From an uncultured Chloracidobacterium sp. (GTDB lineage Bacteria > Acidobacteriota > Blastocatellia > Pyrinomonadales > Pyrinomonadaceae), in NCBI GenBank assembly GCA_936914845.1, contig CAKZGE010000005.1, forward strand, positions 186,001 through 250,000: a stretch of DNA of 64,000 nucleotides. The letters run 5' to 3'. The notes below the pieces were generated by a model. That model was given only the letters and a program-made list of their open reading frames with translations. It was not told the origin of the DNA and did not search any database. Below, piece by piece: positions 8,470 through 17,039 of this stretch. The position numbers and the translations under genes were made by a program. Numbering within the stretch: the stretch's first letter is position 1; every line of letters begins with the position of its first letter.

Positions 8470-9291
8470 CTACGGTTTTTTCGGCGTCGGCGAAGGCTCC
8501 GGCTTCGAATTATCGATGACGGGCGTATCATCCTCTTCCACGATCCGGACATCGGTGCGCCCTAATTTGTAATCACTGTATTTAACGCGAACTTTGATCC
8601 GAACCGCTTGGCCGCTGTCAAATACCAATTCGTCGTCGGCGCTCGAATACGACGGGAACCAATATTTTCCATCGACGTTTTCCCGCCACGTTTCGATGGT
8701 CGGAAAGCGTTCTTTGCCCTCAGGAATGGCCTTTCCCTTAGATTTTACGACCATCAGATCGTCTCGATCGACCCATATCCGGCCCTGAAAATAGCGGTCG
8801 CCGCTTTTTTTCCAATTCGGAACTACCTTTGGCGACACGTCAAATACATAAAGATCAAGTTCATCGATCTTTTCAGTTCCTAAAAAGGTAAAGGAATAGT
8901 TCGCAGCCTTTGACGGTTCGATAGCAAAAGGGTCAATGCCATTCAGATTCTCAAGATCGGCGGCGGTCATAGTTATCTCTTTCAGCGTAGAGATCGGAGC
9001 AAACAGCACGCGTTCGATCCGCTGGCCGGCATCTGTGAAGGTCAAGAAAGAATCGCGGCGATAGGTTCCGGTGACATAATTTCCAAGCCCGATGGTTTCA
9101 ACCGTCGCGCTCCGCTTAAATGCATACTGCGTCAATGCCTGTCGAAAAAGCCCCTCGTTCTGGGTTACCCGAGCGGTTATGCGATCGATCTCTGCTTTCG
9201 GAAGGTCAAGCGATGAGATAGCGGGCTGTTGGGAAAAAGAAATGGCAGAAAACAGAAATAATGCGGCTATTGAGCCTAAAAGATTTTTCAT
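8470..9291 (-). CDS. Outer-membrane lipoprotein-sorting-like secreted protein
   Basis: About 273 residues with a Sec signal peptide (MKNLLGSIAALFLFSAISFSQ). The rest is rich in beta strands, with the 'GRIWVDRDDLMVVKSKGKAIPEG' region typical of LolA/LolB-fold 'outer membrane lipoprotein-sorting' proteins (COG2834-like). It ends in a low-complexity Pro/Lys tail (PEPSPTPKKP). No lipobox Cys is present, so it should be a soluble periplasmic protein. The family is linked to lipid or lipoprotein handling, but this member's job is unknown. A TTG/CGC-led extension to 9306 is unlikely. It is convergent with plsC, with an 81-bp gap that holds nothing recognisable. Confidence 0.75.
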   Translation of the reverse strand: MKNLLGSIAALFLFSAISFSQQPAISSLDLPKAEIDRITARVTQNEGLFRQALTQYAFKRSATVETIGLGNYVTGTYRRDSFLTFTDAGQRIERVLFAPISTLKEITMTAADLENLNGIDPFAIEPSKAANYSFTFLGTEKIDELDLYVFDVSPKVVPNWKKSGDRYFQGRIWVDRDDLMVVKSKGKAIPEGKERFPTIETWRENVDGKYWFPSYSSADDELVFDSGQAVRIKVRVKYSDYKLGRTDVRIVEEDDTPVIDNSKPEPSPTPKKP

Positions 9292-9364
9292 GTTATTTCG
9301 TCGCAAAATTGCTCAAGCGTCATAATATAGATGCCGCGGCGGCCCCTGAAGTTTACACATTCGT

Positions 9365-9414
9365 TTCAAAAAAAGAACGCCTATCGCCTTTTTGAGGGCA
9401 ATAAAGCGTTCTTT
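9365..9414 (-). terminator. Intrinsic terminator after the mqnD-like operon
   Basis: Arms AAAGAACGC (9372-9380) and GCGTTCTTT (9406-9414) are perfect complements around a 25-base loop. On the minus strand the hairpin is followed by a run of T (complement of 9365-9371). It closes the minus-strand operon that ends at 9436. Confidence 0.7.
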
Positions 9415-9435
9415 GTGCAAAGAGCCTTAAATAAT

Positions 9436-10296
9436 TTACTCGACAAAATCGACGGTTACCCGGTGCGGTATGATCCCTGCCTTATAGCCTTCGTCCAAGA
9501 GCAGCCGAACTGCCTCTTTTCCGCGTTCACCGTAGTCGAGCGTCAGATCGTTGACCCACATGGCCACAAAGCGGTCGGCAAGTTCGGGCGGCATGTCGCG
9601 GGCGAACTGCATCGCGTAGGAAAGAGCATCTTCGCGGTTTTCCATTGAATAAACAATGCTTCGATGCAGATGTTTTGAGACCTGTTTCATCAGATCTTCC
9701 CCAAGCTCGCGTTTAATGGCATTTCCGCCCATCGGGAGCGGCAAGCCTGTTTTTTCGTGCCACCATTCGCCCAGATCAAGCACTTTATCAAGACCCATTT
9801 GCTTGTAAAACAACTGGCCTTCGTGGATCAGCAGGCCGGCGTCGGCATCGCCTTTCTGGACGGCGTCGATGATCTTATCGAAAGGTACGACGACATATTC
9901 AAAATTCGGTTCGTACAAACGCAGAGCCAAAAAAGCACTGGTCATTTCGCCGGGGATCGCAATTTTCATATTGCGAATGTCTTCCGGTTTGCGAGGTTCC
10001 TTTGAAACGACGATCGGGCCGTATTTATCTCCAATGCTGGCACCATGCGGCAGCAAGGCGTATTTGTCCGCAATGAAGGCATATGCATGGAAAGACACGG
10101 CGGTTACGTCAAAAACACCGTTTCGGGCGTCTTCGTTCAATGTCTGGATATCTTTGAGCGTGTGCTCAAACTTCAGCCCATCGGTTTCCAGTTTATTGGT
10201 CGCCAGGCCGTAGAACATAAATGCATCATCAGAATCGGGCGAATGCGCGACAGAAATGGTGCGGGTTTCCAAAGATTTTTCAGGGTTTACTGACAT
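9436..10296 (-). CDS. mqnD: MqnD-like 1,4-dihydroxy-6-naphthoate synthase / MqnA-MqnD family protein
   Basis: A 286-residue type-2 periplasmic-binding-fold protein without a signal peptide, as expected for cytoplasmic MqnA/MqnD enzymes. '[17 protein letters not shown]' near the N-terminus and '[16 protein letters not shown]' (about 150) match MqnD, which releases 1,4-dihydroxy-6-naphthoate from cyclic dehypoxanthine futalosine in menaquinone synthesis. It is the last gene of an operon with ubiX, an SH3-like gene and a methyltransferase. UbiX-type flavin prenyltransferase serves late decarboxylation in this pathway, and a futalosine-type deaminase gene is at 60,427, which supports the call. 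The other mqn genes are not in the window. ATG at 10,296 is chosen over an upstream TTG. Confidence 0.75.
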   Translation of the reverse strand: MSVNPEKSLETRTISVAHSPDSDDAFMFYGLATNKLETDGLKFEHTLKDIQTLNEDARNGVFDVTAVSFHAYAFIADKYALLPHGASIGDKYGPIVVSKEPRKPEDIRNMKIAIPGEMTSAFLALRLYEPNFEYVVVPFDKIIDAVQKGDADAGLLIHEGQLFYKQMGLDKVLDLGEWWHEKTGLPLPMGGNAIKRELGEDLMKQVSKHLHRSIVYSMENREDALSYAMQFARDMPPELADRFVAMWVNDLTLDYGERGKEAVRLLLDEGYKAGIIPHRVTVDFVE

Positions 10297-10298
10297 AT

Positions 10299-11051
10299 TC
10301 AAAGTCGACCGTAAAAGACATCGGTCTGATACAAAAGCTTTATTCTACCGTTTTCGGCGTATTTGGCAAACAGCGAACGCAGCTCAGCCGACATCGGCAC
10401 AAATGCTGGGTCGCCTTCGGTCGGCATATAGGAAGAAGAGCGAACGCGGCCCGCTAAACCTTGCAGATCCAAGACTTGCACGTTTTCAAAGGACCGGTGG
10501 CGGGGTTCGCAGCCAAAAAGATCGATCAGATCGCTTTTCTTTATGTTGTTGTGACGAACGGATTTATAGTCTGTGCCGAACTTAAGCATCAATTCCTCAA
10601 ATCCGCGGTGAAAATCGTCTGCGTCAAGCAGCCGATCATTCCAGATGATGGCCATCCAGCCGCCCGGCCGCAAGATCCGTTTGAATTCGAGCCTGGCAGC
10701 CGGAGCGTCGAACCAGTGAAAGGCCTGAGCCGCCAAAACTAGATCGACCGAATCGTCCGGCAAACCGGTGGCTTCGGCGGTACCCTTGACCACCTTAAAT
10801 CTATCAAAGCCGGCGAGGGAACTTTCGGCCGCCGACCGCATCGCGTCGTTGGGTTCGACGCCAATGACAGCGTTGCCGTTCTGAAGGAACATTCGAGCGG
10901 ACATGCCGGTGCCGGCACCCACATCACAGACCACTTTATCAGCCGTCAAGCCCATTTCTTCGCGAAAGACATCGAACACCGCCGGCGGATAGTCCGGACG
11001 GTATTTTACATAGCTTTCAACGCGATCGGTAAATCGTTCAGTGTTTTTCAT
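10299..11051 (-). CDS. Class I SAM-dependent methyltransferase
   Basis: A 250-residue Rossmann methyltransferase (Methyltransf_11 type). Motif I is '[15 protein letters not shown]', the acidic residue ending strand 2 is in 'VIGVEPN', motif II follows in '[25 protein letters not shown]', and '[18 protein letters not shown]' is motif III. The '[16 protein letters not shown]' N-terminus is common in small-molecule methyltransferases of this group. It sits in the operon ubiX - SH3 - methyltransferase - mqnD-like. A late C- or O-methylation of the quinone is possible, but the sequence is not UbiE/MenG-like enough to claim this. Substrate unknown. Confidence 0.85.
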   Translation of the reverse strand: MKNTERFTDRVESYVKYRPDYPPAVFDVFREEMGLTADKVVCDVGAGTGMSARMFLQNGNAVIGVEPNDAMRSAAESSLAGFDRFKVVKGTAEATGLPDDSVDLVLAAQAFHWFDAPAARLEFKRILRPGGWMAIIWNDRLLDADDFHRGFEELMLKFGTDYKSVRHNNIKKSDLIDLFGCEPRHRSFENVQVLDLQGLAGRVRSSSYMPTEGDPAFVPMSAELRSLFAKYAENGRIKLLYQTDVFYGRL

Positions 11052-11058
11052 GGAAAAG

Positions 11059-11730
11059 CTAATCGCCGGCGATGAATGTTGTCATTTTCCAGACACCGCG
11101 TTTCTTTTCGAAATTGGCGCGAAGATCTATCGGCGAGCGGATGTAATCCGTGTGCACATAACCGGTGATGCCGCCGAGCGTCGTGATCTTTGCCCATTCC
11201 GAGATCTTATCGCCACGCGGTTCGCCGTATTCGGCTTTGACGATGTTGTAAGAAAGCTGAGCAACCACCTTAGCAGTTTTGCCGGGAGCTTCGCGGACGT
11301 TAACATCTTTGCCAAAGATCGCCGCGTATTCGAAAGCGTCCAGATCCTGCGGCCATCCGTTAAAGGTATAGGGAGCCCAAAACGAATTTGAACGCACTGC
11401 GTTTTCGCGGTCAAAATGCCCCCCGTTTTCTATCACAGCCTTCATTGCCGGCCAAAAATCAGACCTCTTGTTTTCGATCTTCCAATTTTGCTTGAAATCT
11501 TTCAGACCTTGAGAGCCACCGAAACTGAGCATTATCCGCGGGTCCAAAATGCTGTAGATGAACGCCGCGTCGCGCTTTTCGACCGCCGCCCGCAACTTGG
11601 TGCGAAAGGCGGTAAATGAAGCGTCTTCCGGGCCTTCATCGACCGGGCGCAAGAATCTTTCTTGAGCGCCGGCAGGGATGGCGGCGAAAACGGCTAAGAA
11701 AATGGCGGTAAAACAGAGCTTTTTGATCAT
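11059..11730 (-). CDS. Secreted protein with bacterial SH3-like domain
   Basis: A 223-residue protein with a signal peptide (MIKKLCFTAIFLAVFAAIPAGAQ). The middle (about 40-120) is an alpha/beta region with no recognised family. The C-terminal part has 'FGKDVNVREAPGKTAKVVAQLSY' followed by 'WAKITTLGGITGYVHTDYIRSP', a bacterial SH3 (SH3_3) fold, usually a cell-wall or peptide ligand-binding module. Its start overlaps the ubiX stop by 4 bp, so it is translationally coupled to a cytoplasmic enzyme gene. This is odd, and the linkage may be just compaction. Confidence 0.75.
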   Translation of the reverse strand: MIKKLCFTAIFLAVFAAIPAGAQERFLRPVDEGPEDASFTAFRTKLRAAVEKRDAAFIYSILDPRIMLSFGGSQGLKDFKQNWKIENKRSDFWPAMKAVIENGGHFDRENAVRSNSFWAPYTFNGWPQDLDAFEYAAIFGKDVNVREAPGKTAKVVAQLSYNIVKAEYGEPRGDKISEWAKITTLGGITGYVHTDYIRSPIDLRANFEKKRGVWKMTTFIAGD

Positions 11731-12341
11731 TCAGGAACCTCTTCCCCCGTCCATTGAGTGTTTTTCGGGTGCGGTATATCGAATTGGTCCAAAATACGAT
11801 AACAAAGATGATCGACAAGTTCATCCACCGTTTGCGGACGATGATAAAAGCCCGGGCTGGCGGGCAAAACGACGGCTCCTGCACGAGAAAGCCGCAGCAT
11901 ATTTTCCAGATGAATGGCGTTATATGGCGTTTCCCGCGGAACAACGACCAACTTTCGGCCTTCTTTAAGCGTTACGTCGGCTGCTCGATGGATCAAATTC
12001 GTGCCCGCCCCGGTTGCTATCGAACCGAGCGTTCCCATTGAACACGGAACGACGATCATTCCGGCTTGTTTGTACGAACCCGACGAAGGCCTTGCGGCAA
12101 AATTTCCGAGCTGCCAATAGCGGATGAGTTTTGACGAAGGCTCAAGGCCGAGCCAGCTATTCAATTTGGGCGCGTCCGCATTACGCAGATTGGTCCCGGT
12201 CTCGACCTGTGCGACAATGCCGGCGGTATCAGACATTATCAAATTGATGGTTTCGACCGTGCCCGCGGCTGCCAAAAGCTGAAGCGTTCGGCGAGCATAG
12301 ACGGTACCGGAAGCACCCGTGATGGCAACTGTTAAATGCAT
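11727..12341 (-). CDS. ubiX: UbiX-type flavin prenyltransferase
   Basis: A 204-residue flavoprotein of the UbiX/Pad1 family. It begins 'MHLTVAITGASGTVYARRTL', the FMN-binding start, and contains 'MIVVPCSMGTLGSIATGAGTNLIHRAADVTLKEGRKLVVVPRETP', in which the PCSM and RET motifs line the FMN/dimethylallyl-phosphate site. The enzyme makes prenylated FMN for a UbiD-type decarboxylase. In this operon with an MqnD-like gene it is likely the MqnM-type UbiX of futalosine-route menaquinone synthesis. The usual UbiD partner is not in the window. A GTG at 12,356 is an alternative start, but ATG at 12,341 matches family length. Confidence 0.9.
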   Translation of the reverse strand: MHLTVAITGASGTVYARRTLQLLAAAGTVETINLIMSDTAGIVAQVETGTNLRNADAPKLNSWLGLEPSSKLIRYWQLGNFAARPSSGSYKQAGMIVVPCSMGTLGSIATGAGTNLIHRAADVTLKEGRKLVVVPRETPYNAIHLENMLRLSRAGAVVLPASPGFYHRPQTVDELVDHLCYRILDQFDIPHPKNTQWTGEEVPE

Positions 12342-12392
12342 GGATGTAATGTGCACTAATTCTATCTTTTATCGGCAAAATAAAAAAGCTAT

Positions 12393-12560
12393 GCGGGCGG
12401 TGATATTTTTGCCCGCAAATTACCGCGTATCTAAACGGAGAACGGAAACGGCTTCAGCAATGAAGCGGCCCGTGTACCTGAGCACAACACTCTGACTGTA
12501 CGGTCCAACATTCTTCATGCCCTCCTTTTAACGAGCGGAAACGGTTTTCCGCTCTTTTTT
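12393..12560 (+). ncRNA. Possible structured small RNA or larB leader with terminator
   Basis: The 255-bp gap between divergent ubiX and larB contains three hairpins and no open frame. 12,393-12,416 has GCGGGC/GCCCGC arms. 12,451-12,466 is GCTTCA-GCAA-TGAAGC, a perfect stem closed by a GNRA tetraloop. 12,533-12,554 is GAGCGGAAA-CGGT-TTTCCGCTC, followed by six T (12,555-12,560), a textbook plus-strand terminator. No gene reads into that terminator from the left on the plus strand, so it must end a short transcript or act as an attenuator 36 bp before larB. I do not recognise a known riboswitch class. Ends and existence as an RNA are inferred. Confidence 0.4.
12533..12560 (+). terminator. Strong intrinsic terminator upstream of larB
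   Basis: A 9-bp perfect stem (12,533-12,541 with 12,546-12,554), 4-base loop and T6 tail, read on the plus strand. It lies in front of larB, not behind a gene, so it suggests attenuation or a separate small transcript. Confidence 0.8.
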
Positions 12561-12596
12561 ATTGCGCCTGTGATAGTCTAGGTCTTCGGATTTCTA

Positions 12597-13352
12597 ATGA
12601 AGATCACAGACATCGAAGCCATTTTAAATCTTTTCAATGATGGTGAGCTTTCGGGCGCCGCGGCGGCTGAGCAGATAAAGAACTTGTCGTATCAGGACAT
12701 CGGCTATGCACGGGTGGACCATGCACGCGCCGACCGGCAGGGATTTCCGGAGGTCATATTCGGCCAAGGTAAAACACCGGAGCAGATCGCCGGCATCTTT
12801 GAACAGCTTTTAAGGCATGAAGGGAACATCATCGTTACCCGAACCACCGCCGAGGTCTTCGGCATTATCCGCAATATCTATGCTGAGGCCGAATGGCACG
12901 AAGCAGCACGATTGATAAGAGTATTCCGCGACCGCACGGATCGCGGCATCGGCGAGATAACCGTTGCTTGTGCGGGCACCAGCGACATTCCGGTAGCCGA
13001 AGAAGCTGCATTGACGGCGGAGGCAATGGGAAACCGTGTTCAGCGGATCTGGGATGCGGGGGTCGCGGGCATCCACCGCATATTGGGCGAGCGCGAACGG
13101 CTGCAAAGATCGACCGCGGTCATTGTGGCCGCCGGCATGGAAGGAGCATTGCCATCCGTAGTCGGCGGACTCGTCAAAGTTCCGGTGATCGGGGTACCGA
13201 CGAGTATCGGCTACGGAGCATCTTTCGGCGGCGTGGCGGCTCTGTTGGGAATGTTGAATTCGTGCTCATCGAATGTGACCGTTGTGAATATCGATAATGG
13301 TTTTGGGGCGGGGTTTTCCGCCAGTTTGATAAATCGCCGACGAGAGGCCTAA
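12597..13352 (+). CDS. larB: LarB, nickel-pincer cofactor synthesis carboxylase
   Basis: A 251-residue protein whose C-terminal two thirds is a PurE-like (AIR carboxylase) domain: '[22 protein letters not shown]', '[29 protein letters not shown]' and '[18 protein letters not shown]'. The N-terminal part has '[27 protein letters not shown]', typical of LarB. LarB carboxylates and hydrolyses nicotinic acid adenine dinucleotide as the first step to the nickel-pincer nucleotide cofactor of lactate racemase and relatives. No larC, larE or larA is visible here. Its stop overlaps the convergent amidotransferase-like gene by 4 bp. Confidence 0.92.
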   Translation: MKITDIEAILNLFNDGELSGAAAAEQIKNLSYQDIGYARVDHARADRQGFPEVIFGQGKTPEQIAGIFEQLLRHEGNIIVTRTTAEVFGIIRNIYAEAEWHEAARLIRVFRDRTDRGIGEITVACAGTSDIPVAEEAALTAEAMGNRVQRIWDAGVAGIHRILGERERLQRSTAVIVAAGMEGALPSVVGGLVKVPVIGVPTSIGYGASFGGVAALLGMLNSCSSNVTVVNIDNGFGAGFSASLINRRREA

Positions 13353-14221
13353 TCTCTGCCGCGTGCCGAAAGCCATCCGGCGGCATTTGTGACATAGGCC
13401 TTGATGTCGTTCAAAAGTTCGGGGCGGCGCAAAAAACCGTCGCCGGGCGATTCTTCCACAAAATCAGGACATCCCGCAGACGGGCACCAGTTATAGTCCG
13501 CGAAATGGTGAAAACTCGATTCGGCAATACCGCGGCCTGCATTTTCAGAGCTTTCAAAGGCAACGATCAAATTAAAATCACGCTCCGTAACCAAGCTTTT
13601 TCCCGTCGCAATGACCCGGGCTTCTGATCCATCGGGAGCCCCGATACCGCCTTCGTGGGGATGAGCGGGGAAATGTTCGATCGTCGTTCCGTCACTCCGC
13701 CGAAGCAGCGGATGAATGTCGCCGACGGGGCTGATAAGCTGCGGGTCACCATTGGCACCGGAATGGTAGTTCGGAAAATCGATGTCCAGGGTATATGGAT
13801 CATCGCGACACCGGCGGGAAACGTCGGGATCCGGATGGCGATGGTGGAAATAGTGGGCTTTGCCGATGCCGCCGATCGTACATAGCGACGAGCCGAGATC
13901 GTTATGATCGCGTGTTGCCAAAATGCCGCCGCCCCGCCGCCGGAATTGCGTAATGCCCTCGCAGTCGCTGCGGCTTAACCCGTCGCCCGTGTCAACGGCA
14001 AAGATCCACAATTGGTCAAAATCGCTTGTATGCAGCTCGCTCAAAACCGGATCGCCAACAGGCCCGGTCTCGTAGTTGCGGGCCGCCACCTCGTAAAGTG
14101 GTTCGCCGAGCGGCGACATCAATGAACCGAGATGTTCCCGCAGCATAGAAAAGCGGCCAATGTGCCAATCGTTCTCCGTGAACGGAATGGTCGTTTGCAG
14201 CAATATTCTGGTCGGTCTCAT
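13349..14221 (-). CDS. Class I glutamine-amidotransferase-like / ThuA-like protein
   Basis: About 290 residues from ATG at 14,221. The fold looks like a type 1 glutamine-amidotransferase/ThuA-like flavodoxin: '[23 protein letters not shown]' at the start, '[40 protein letters not shown]' with the usual strand and glycine-rich turn, and several His-rich loops ('[11 protein letters not shown]'). The nucleophile Cys of true amidotransferases is not obvious, so catalysis is uncertain. Its start overlaps the zf-UBP gene stop by 4 bp, so the two are coupled. I do not know a defined role for this pair. Confidence 0.65.
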   Translation of the reverse strand: MRPTRILLQTTIPFTENDWHIGRFSMLREHLGSLMSPLGEPLYEVAARNYETGPVGDPVLSELHTSDFDQLWIFAVDTGDGLSRSDCEGITQFRRRGGGILATRDHNDLGSSLCTIGGIGKAHYFHHRHPDPDVSRRCRDDPYTLDIDFPNYHSGANGDPQLISPVGDIHPLLRRSDGTTIEHFPAHPHEGGIGAPDGSEARVIATGKSLVTERDFNLIVAFESSENAGRGIAESSFHHFADYNWCPSAGCPDFVEESPGDGFLRRPELLNDIKAYVTNAAGWLSARGRD

Positions 14222-14499
14222 GAAATTTGCGGCAACTGTTTGTAGAACGCCTCGTCGGGGTAGCAATAGCCCCATTCTTCGCCGGGTTCGAAGGATCGAA
14301 TGATCGGATGCGAGGTCGTGTGATAATGCTTTGTCGCATGTTTATTAGGCGAGATGTCACAACAGCCGACATGGCCGCAGATCTCGCATAAACGTAAGTG
14401 CACCCAATCGGCACCGATCCGCAAACAGTCTTCACAGCCATCAGAGCTTGGTGCGACATTTCTTATCTCAGCAACGTGTTCGCAATATTCGGCAGCCAT
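14218..14499 (-). CDS. Stand-alone UBP-type zinc-finger protein
   Basis: A 93-residue protein consisting almost entirely of a zf-UBP domain. Zinc ligands are seen in 'CEHV', 'CEDCL', 'LCEICGHVGCCD' and 'HATKHYHTTSHPI', the Cys/His spacing of the ubiquitin-binding ZnF of eukaryotic deubiquitinases. Bacterial versions are known in actinobacteria and proteobacteria as short proteins of unknown role, often near redox or NAD-linked enzymes. Here it overlaps the amidotransferase-like gene and is 13 bp from the FMN reductase gene, all on the minus strand, so a joint operon is likely. Confidence 0.88.
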   Translation of the reverse strand: MAAEYCEHVAEIRNVAPSSDGCEDCLRIGADWVHLRLCEICGHVGCCDISPNKHATKHYHTTSHPIIRSFEPGEEWGYCYPDEAFYKQLPQIS

Positions 14500-14512
14500 A
14501 TATAACCTCCAT

Positions 14513-15079
14513 TTATCGTTCGATCTCTTTTACGAGCGAAGAACCCAGCTGCTCTAAGATGTGCTTCATTTTTTCGTCCGTCATCTCCGGTGCGTCGCCT
14601 TCGAATTTTTCAGCTACGAAGCTGACGGCGATCTCGGTCGGCAGCACATTTACCAAAAGTATCGAAAGCACGGAGCGCAGATGGTTCAAGGAGCGGATCC
14701 CGCCAAAAGAACCGGGCGACGCACTCATCATAGCGGCGTATTTGCCCTTAAATACTTCACCGAGTTTGAATTTATCGCTCTTGCGCGAAGCCCAGTCAAT
14801 GGCATTCTTCATGCCGCCGGGTAAGGAGCCGTTGTATTCCGGGGTACAGATCAAAAAGCCGTCGTGGTCGTTAAGGATCTGTTGAAATTCGGCAGCCTTT
14901 GCACAAAAGCCATTCTTTTCATGCTCATCCGCATCATAGATCGGCATCGGAAAATCGCGAAGGTCGATCGTTGTCACCTCGGCACCCGCCGAGCGAGCTC
15001 CTTCGGCGGCGGCCGCCGCGACCCTTTTGGTGAAAGAATGTTCACGCAAACTCCCGGCAAAAACCAATATCTTAGTCAT
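14513..15079 (-). CDS. NAD(P)H-dependent FMN reductase
   Basis: A 188-residue flavodoxin-like reductase (FMN_red family, like ArsH/YhdA/azoreductase). 'MTKILVFAGSLREHSFTKRV' is the FMN-phosphate-binding start, 'CTPEYNGSLPGGMKNAIDW' is the family signature (P-E-Y-N), and 'SASPGSFGGIRSLNHLRSVL' the later motif. It reduces FMN, quinones or azo compounds using NAD(P)H. The start is ATG at 15,079, which overlaps the rpiB stop by 8 bp; the frame is open further upstream but would lie inside rpiB, so an earlier start is rejected. Confidence 0.9.
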   Translation of the reverse strand: MTKILVFAGSLREHSFTKRVAAAAAEGARSAGAEVTTIDLRDFPMPIYDADEHEKNGFCAKAAEFQQILNDHDGFLICTPEYNGSLPGGMKNAIDWASRKSDKFKLGEVFKGKYAAMMSASPGSFGGIRSLNHLRSVLSILLVNVLPTEIAVSFVAEKFEGDAPEMTDEKMKHILEQLGSSLVKEIER

Positions 15080-15542
15080 TTGGTGCTCCTGTTCTGTGAT
15101 CAATTTCAGTCTGAGAGATCTTGCTGACACGGTCCGTGTGGCGCCCTTTTTCAAACTGGGCGGCAAACCACGCCCGGATGATATTGGGTATTTCGCCGGT
15201 CGGTGTGGTGCGGGAACCAACGGCCAAGATATTAGCGTCGTTGTGGCGGCGAGCGAGCGATGCGGTCTCTTCATTCCAAGCGACCGCGGCCCTGATGCCG
15301 GGCACTTTATTGGCGGTGATCGCCATGCCGGTGCCGGAGCCGCAAACAAGCAATCCCTGTTCATAATCACCGCGAGCAACGGCCTCGGCGACCCGGCGGG
15401 CAAAATCAGGATAATCTACCGAATCTGCCGAATCCGTACCAAAATCGTCGTATAGAACGCCGATCTCATCAAGCGTCTGTTTGATGCTTTCTTTTTCGTC
15501 AAAGCCCGCGTGGTCCGCAGCCAAGGCAATTTTTTTGATCAT
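15072..15542 (-). CDS. rpiB: Ribose-5-phosphate isomerase B
   Basis: A 156-residue RpiB/LacAB-family isomerase. 'MIKKIALAADHAGFDEKESI' starts the fold; 'DFGTDSADSVDYPDFA' is the sugar-phosphate loop; 'GLLVCGSGTGMAITANKVPGIRA' carries the catalytic Cys (in VCGSGTG). 'HNDANILAVGSRTT' completes the site. It interconverts ribose 5-phosphate and ribulose 5-phosphate. The C-terminus carries a 10-15 residue tail beyond the usual end. It is the first gene of a minus-strand run (rpiB, FMN reductase, zf-UBP, amidotransferase-like). Confidence 0.95.
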   Translation of the reverse strand: MIKKIALAADHAGFDEKESIKQTLDEIGVLYDDFGTDSADSVDYPDFARRVAEAVARGDYEQGLLVCGSGTGMAITANKVPGIRAAVAWNEETASLARRHNDANILAVGSRTTPTGEIPNIIRAWFAAQFEKGRHTDRVSKISQTEIDHRTGAPND

Positions 15543-15661
15543 AATATTCTGATATTAGCTTTTTTTGTTGAAAGGCAACAACAGCAACTTTTTTTGATCG
15601 GTGTGCAACTTATCGAAAGACCGTTCGTTCTCTATGAAAAAAAACCTTCGGAGAATACCAA

Positions 15662-16948
15662 ATGAGATCAAAAACCTTGACATATCTTTTCGCTTTCGTG
15701 CTGTTTTGCTCTGCCAACGTGTTTGCGGGCGGAGCGTTCGAACATCTCGCAGCAGATGCAATTTCGCCCGACAGCACGATTTCCGCGGCGGCCATTGAGC
15801 AGCTAAGAACAGCCGGGCCTGCGGGCTTGGCGGCTTTGCGGAAAACCTACGCGGCGGAGATCGCCGAATTCGGCAGTACGGGACGGGCCACCCCGCGGTG
15901 GAATTCCATTGCGGCCGCTCTTGACGCGGTGGCGATGCAAAAAGACGATTATGCCGGCGGCTTGTATTGGTACACCGATCTCGAAAAGGCCCGGGTTGTC
16001 GCCAAAAGATCCGGAAAACCTATCTTGACGCTTCGCCTGCTAGGCAACTTGAACGAAGAATTCAGCTGTGCCAACAGTCGGCTGTTTCGATCGCTTTTGT
16101 ATTCAAATGCCGAGATCGCAAAATTTCTCAACGAAAATTATATCCTGCATTGGAGGTCTGTGCGGCCGGCCCCGAAGGTGACGATCGATTTTGGTGACGG
16201 GCGGAAGATCGAACGAACGGTGACCGGCAACAGCATTCATTATGTGCTTGACCCCGATGGAGTGGTCGTCGAGGCTCTGCCGGGTCTTTATTCGCCGCAA
16301 AAGTTTCTGGCATATCTGATAGAGGCAAAGGCGATAATTGACAGTTCTGCTAAGCTCGATCCGCGAAGACGCAACATCGCGTATATGCGTTACCGAAGGG
16401 ACAATTTTGAAAAGATCAAAAATACCCGTGACAAACTGCTCGCCGAAAAGCAGATCAAGCTCGAAGAGACGTCCGACAGCACGGCAGCCTTGCCGGTCAT
16501 GCCGCGGGCGATGAGCAAGGCGGTTGTGGTCAATGAAGTGGCGATCTTGCGGTTTTTCGATAATTTTGCCAAATACGAACCGCAGATCAATGTTTCGCAA
16601 TGGGAGCAGATGGCGGAAGTATTCGCTGCGGATGCTTCTATTGACAATGTTTCGAAAGCGTTCATCCGCCGACAAAACATCGGCACCGGTATCTCAGAGC
16701 CCGAACTGCAGCGGTTGTTTCAGCGGATCAATGACTTCGCGGCTCTGGACACCACCCGGAATGAGCTGATGTTCCATCCGCAACTCTATGCCGACCTGAA
16801 CGCCGGTACGATCGCGGATATCGAAGACTTCAATGCAATGGTGTATGACAAACTATTTAAGACGCCGCATTCGGATAAATGGCTAGGCCTATATTCGACC
16901 GATCTTTACACGGCGCTGGACGGAAACGGCCTAACGGGCGGCAATTAA
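15662..16948 (+). CDS. Secreted protein with thioredoxin-like region, function unknown
   Basis: A 428-residue protein with a signal peptide (MRSKTLTYLFAFVLFCSANVFAG) and GGAG about 8 bases ahead of ATG. Residues about 108-215 resemble a thioredoxin-like fold of the DUF255/Thioredoxin_7 sort: 'AKRSGKPILTLRLLGNLNEEFSCANSRLFRSLLYSNAEIAKFLNENYILHW' then 'HYVLDPDGVVVEALPGLYSPQKFLAYL'. The CxxC pair is replaced by a lone Cys, so redox activity is doubtful. The C-terminal 180 residues are helical and unassigned. No operon partner: the next gene starts 91 bp further on with its own leader. Confidence 0.7.
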   Translation: MRSKTLTYLFAFVLFCSANVFAGGAFEHLAADAISPDSTISAAAIEQLRTAGPAGLAALRKTYAAEIAEFGSTGRATPRWNSIAAALDAVAMQKDDYAGGLYWYTDLEKARVVAKRSGKPILTLRLLGNLNEEFSCANSRLFRSLLYSNAEIAKFLNENYILHWRSVRPAPKVTIDFGDGRKIERTVTGNSIHYVLDPDGVVVEALPGLYSPQKFLAYLIEAKAIIDSSAKLDPRRRNIAYMRYRRDNFEKIKNTRDKLLAEKQIKLEETSDSTAALPVMPRAMSKAVVVNEVAILRFFDNFAKYEPQINVSQWEQMAEVFAADASIDNVSKAFIRRQNIGTGISEPELQRLFQRINDFAALDTTRNELMFHPQLYADLNAGTIADIEDFNAMVYDKLFKTPHSDKWLGLYSTDLYTALDGNGLTGGN

Positions 16949-17039
16949 GAGAAGGATTTTGCCATAAAAGGTTCGACAAAATTTGTTCGGTCGGGCAAAA
17001 ATCAAATATAATTCGAGGTGAACGGCGAATTCCTAAAGG

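Noticed and set aside
12420..12560. 4.5S/SRP RNA or a known riboswitch class
   Set aside because: The conserved SRP GGAA apical loop and the TPP, glycine, cobalamin and fluoride core motifs are not found.
15080..15403. Upstream extension of the FMN reductase
   Set aside because: It is inside rpiB in another frame, and the FMN-binding start matches the family only from 15,079.
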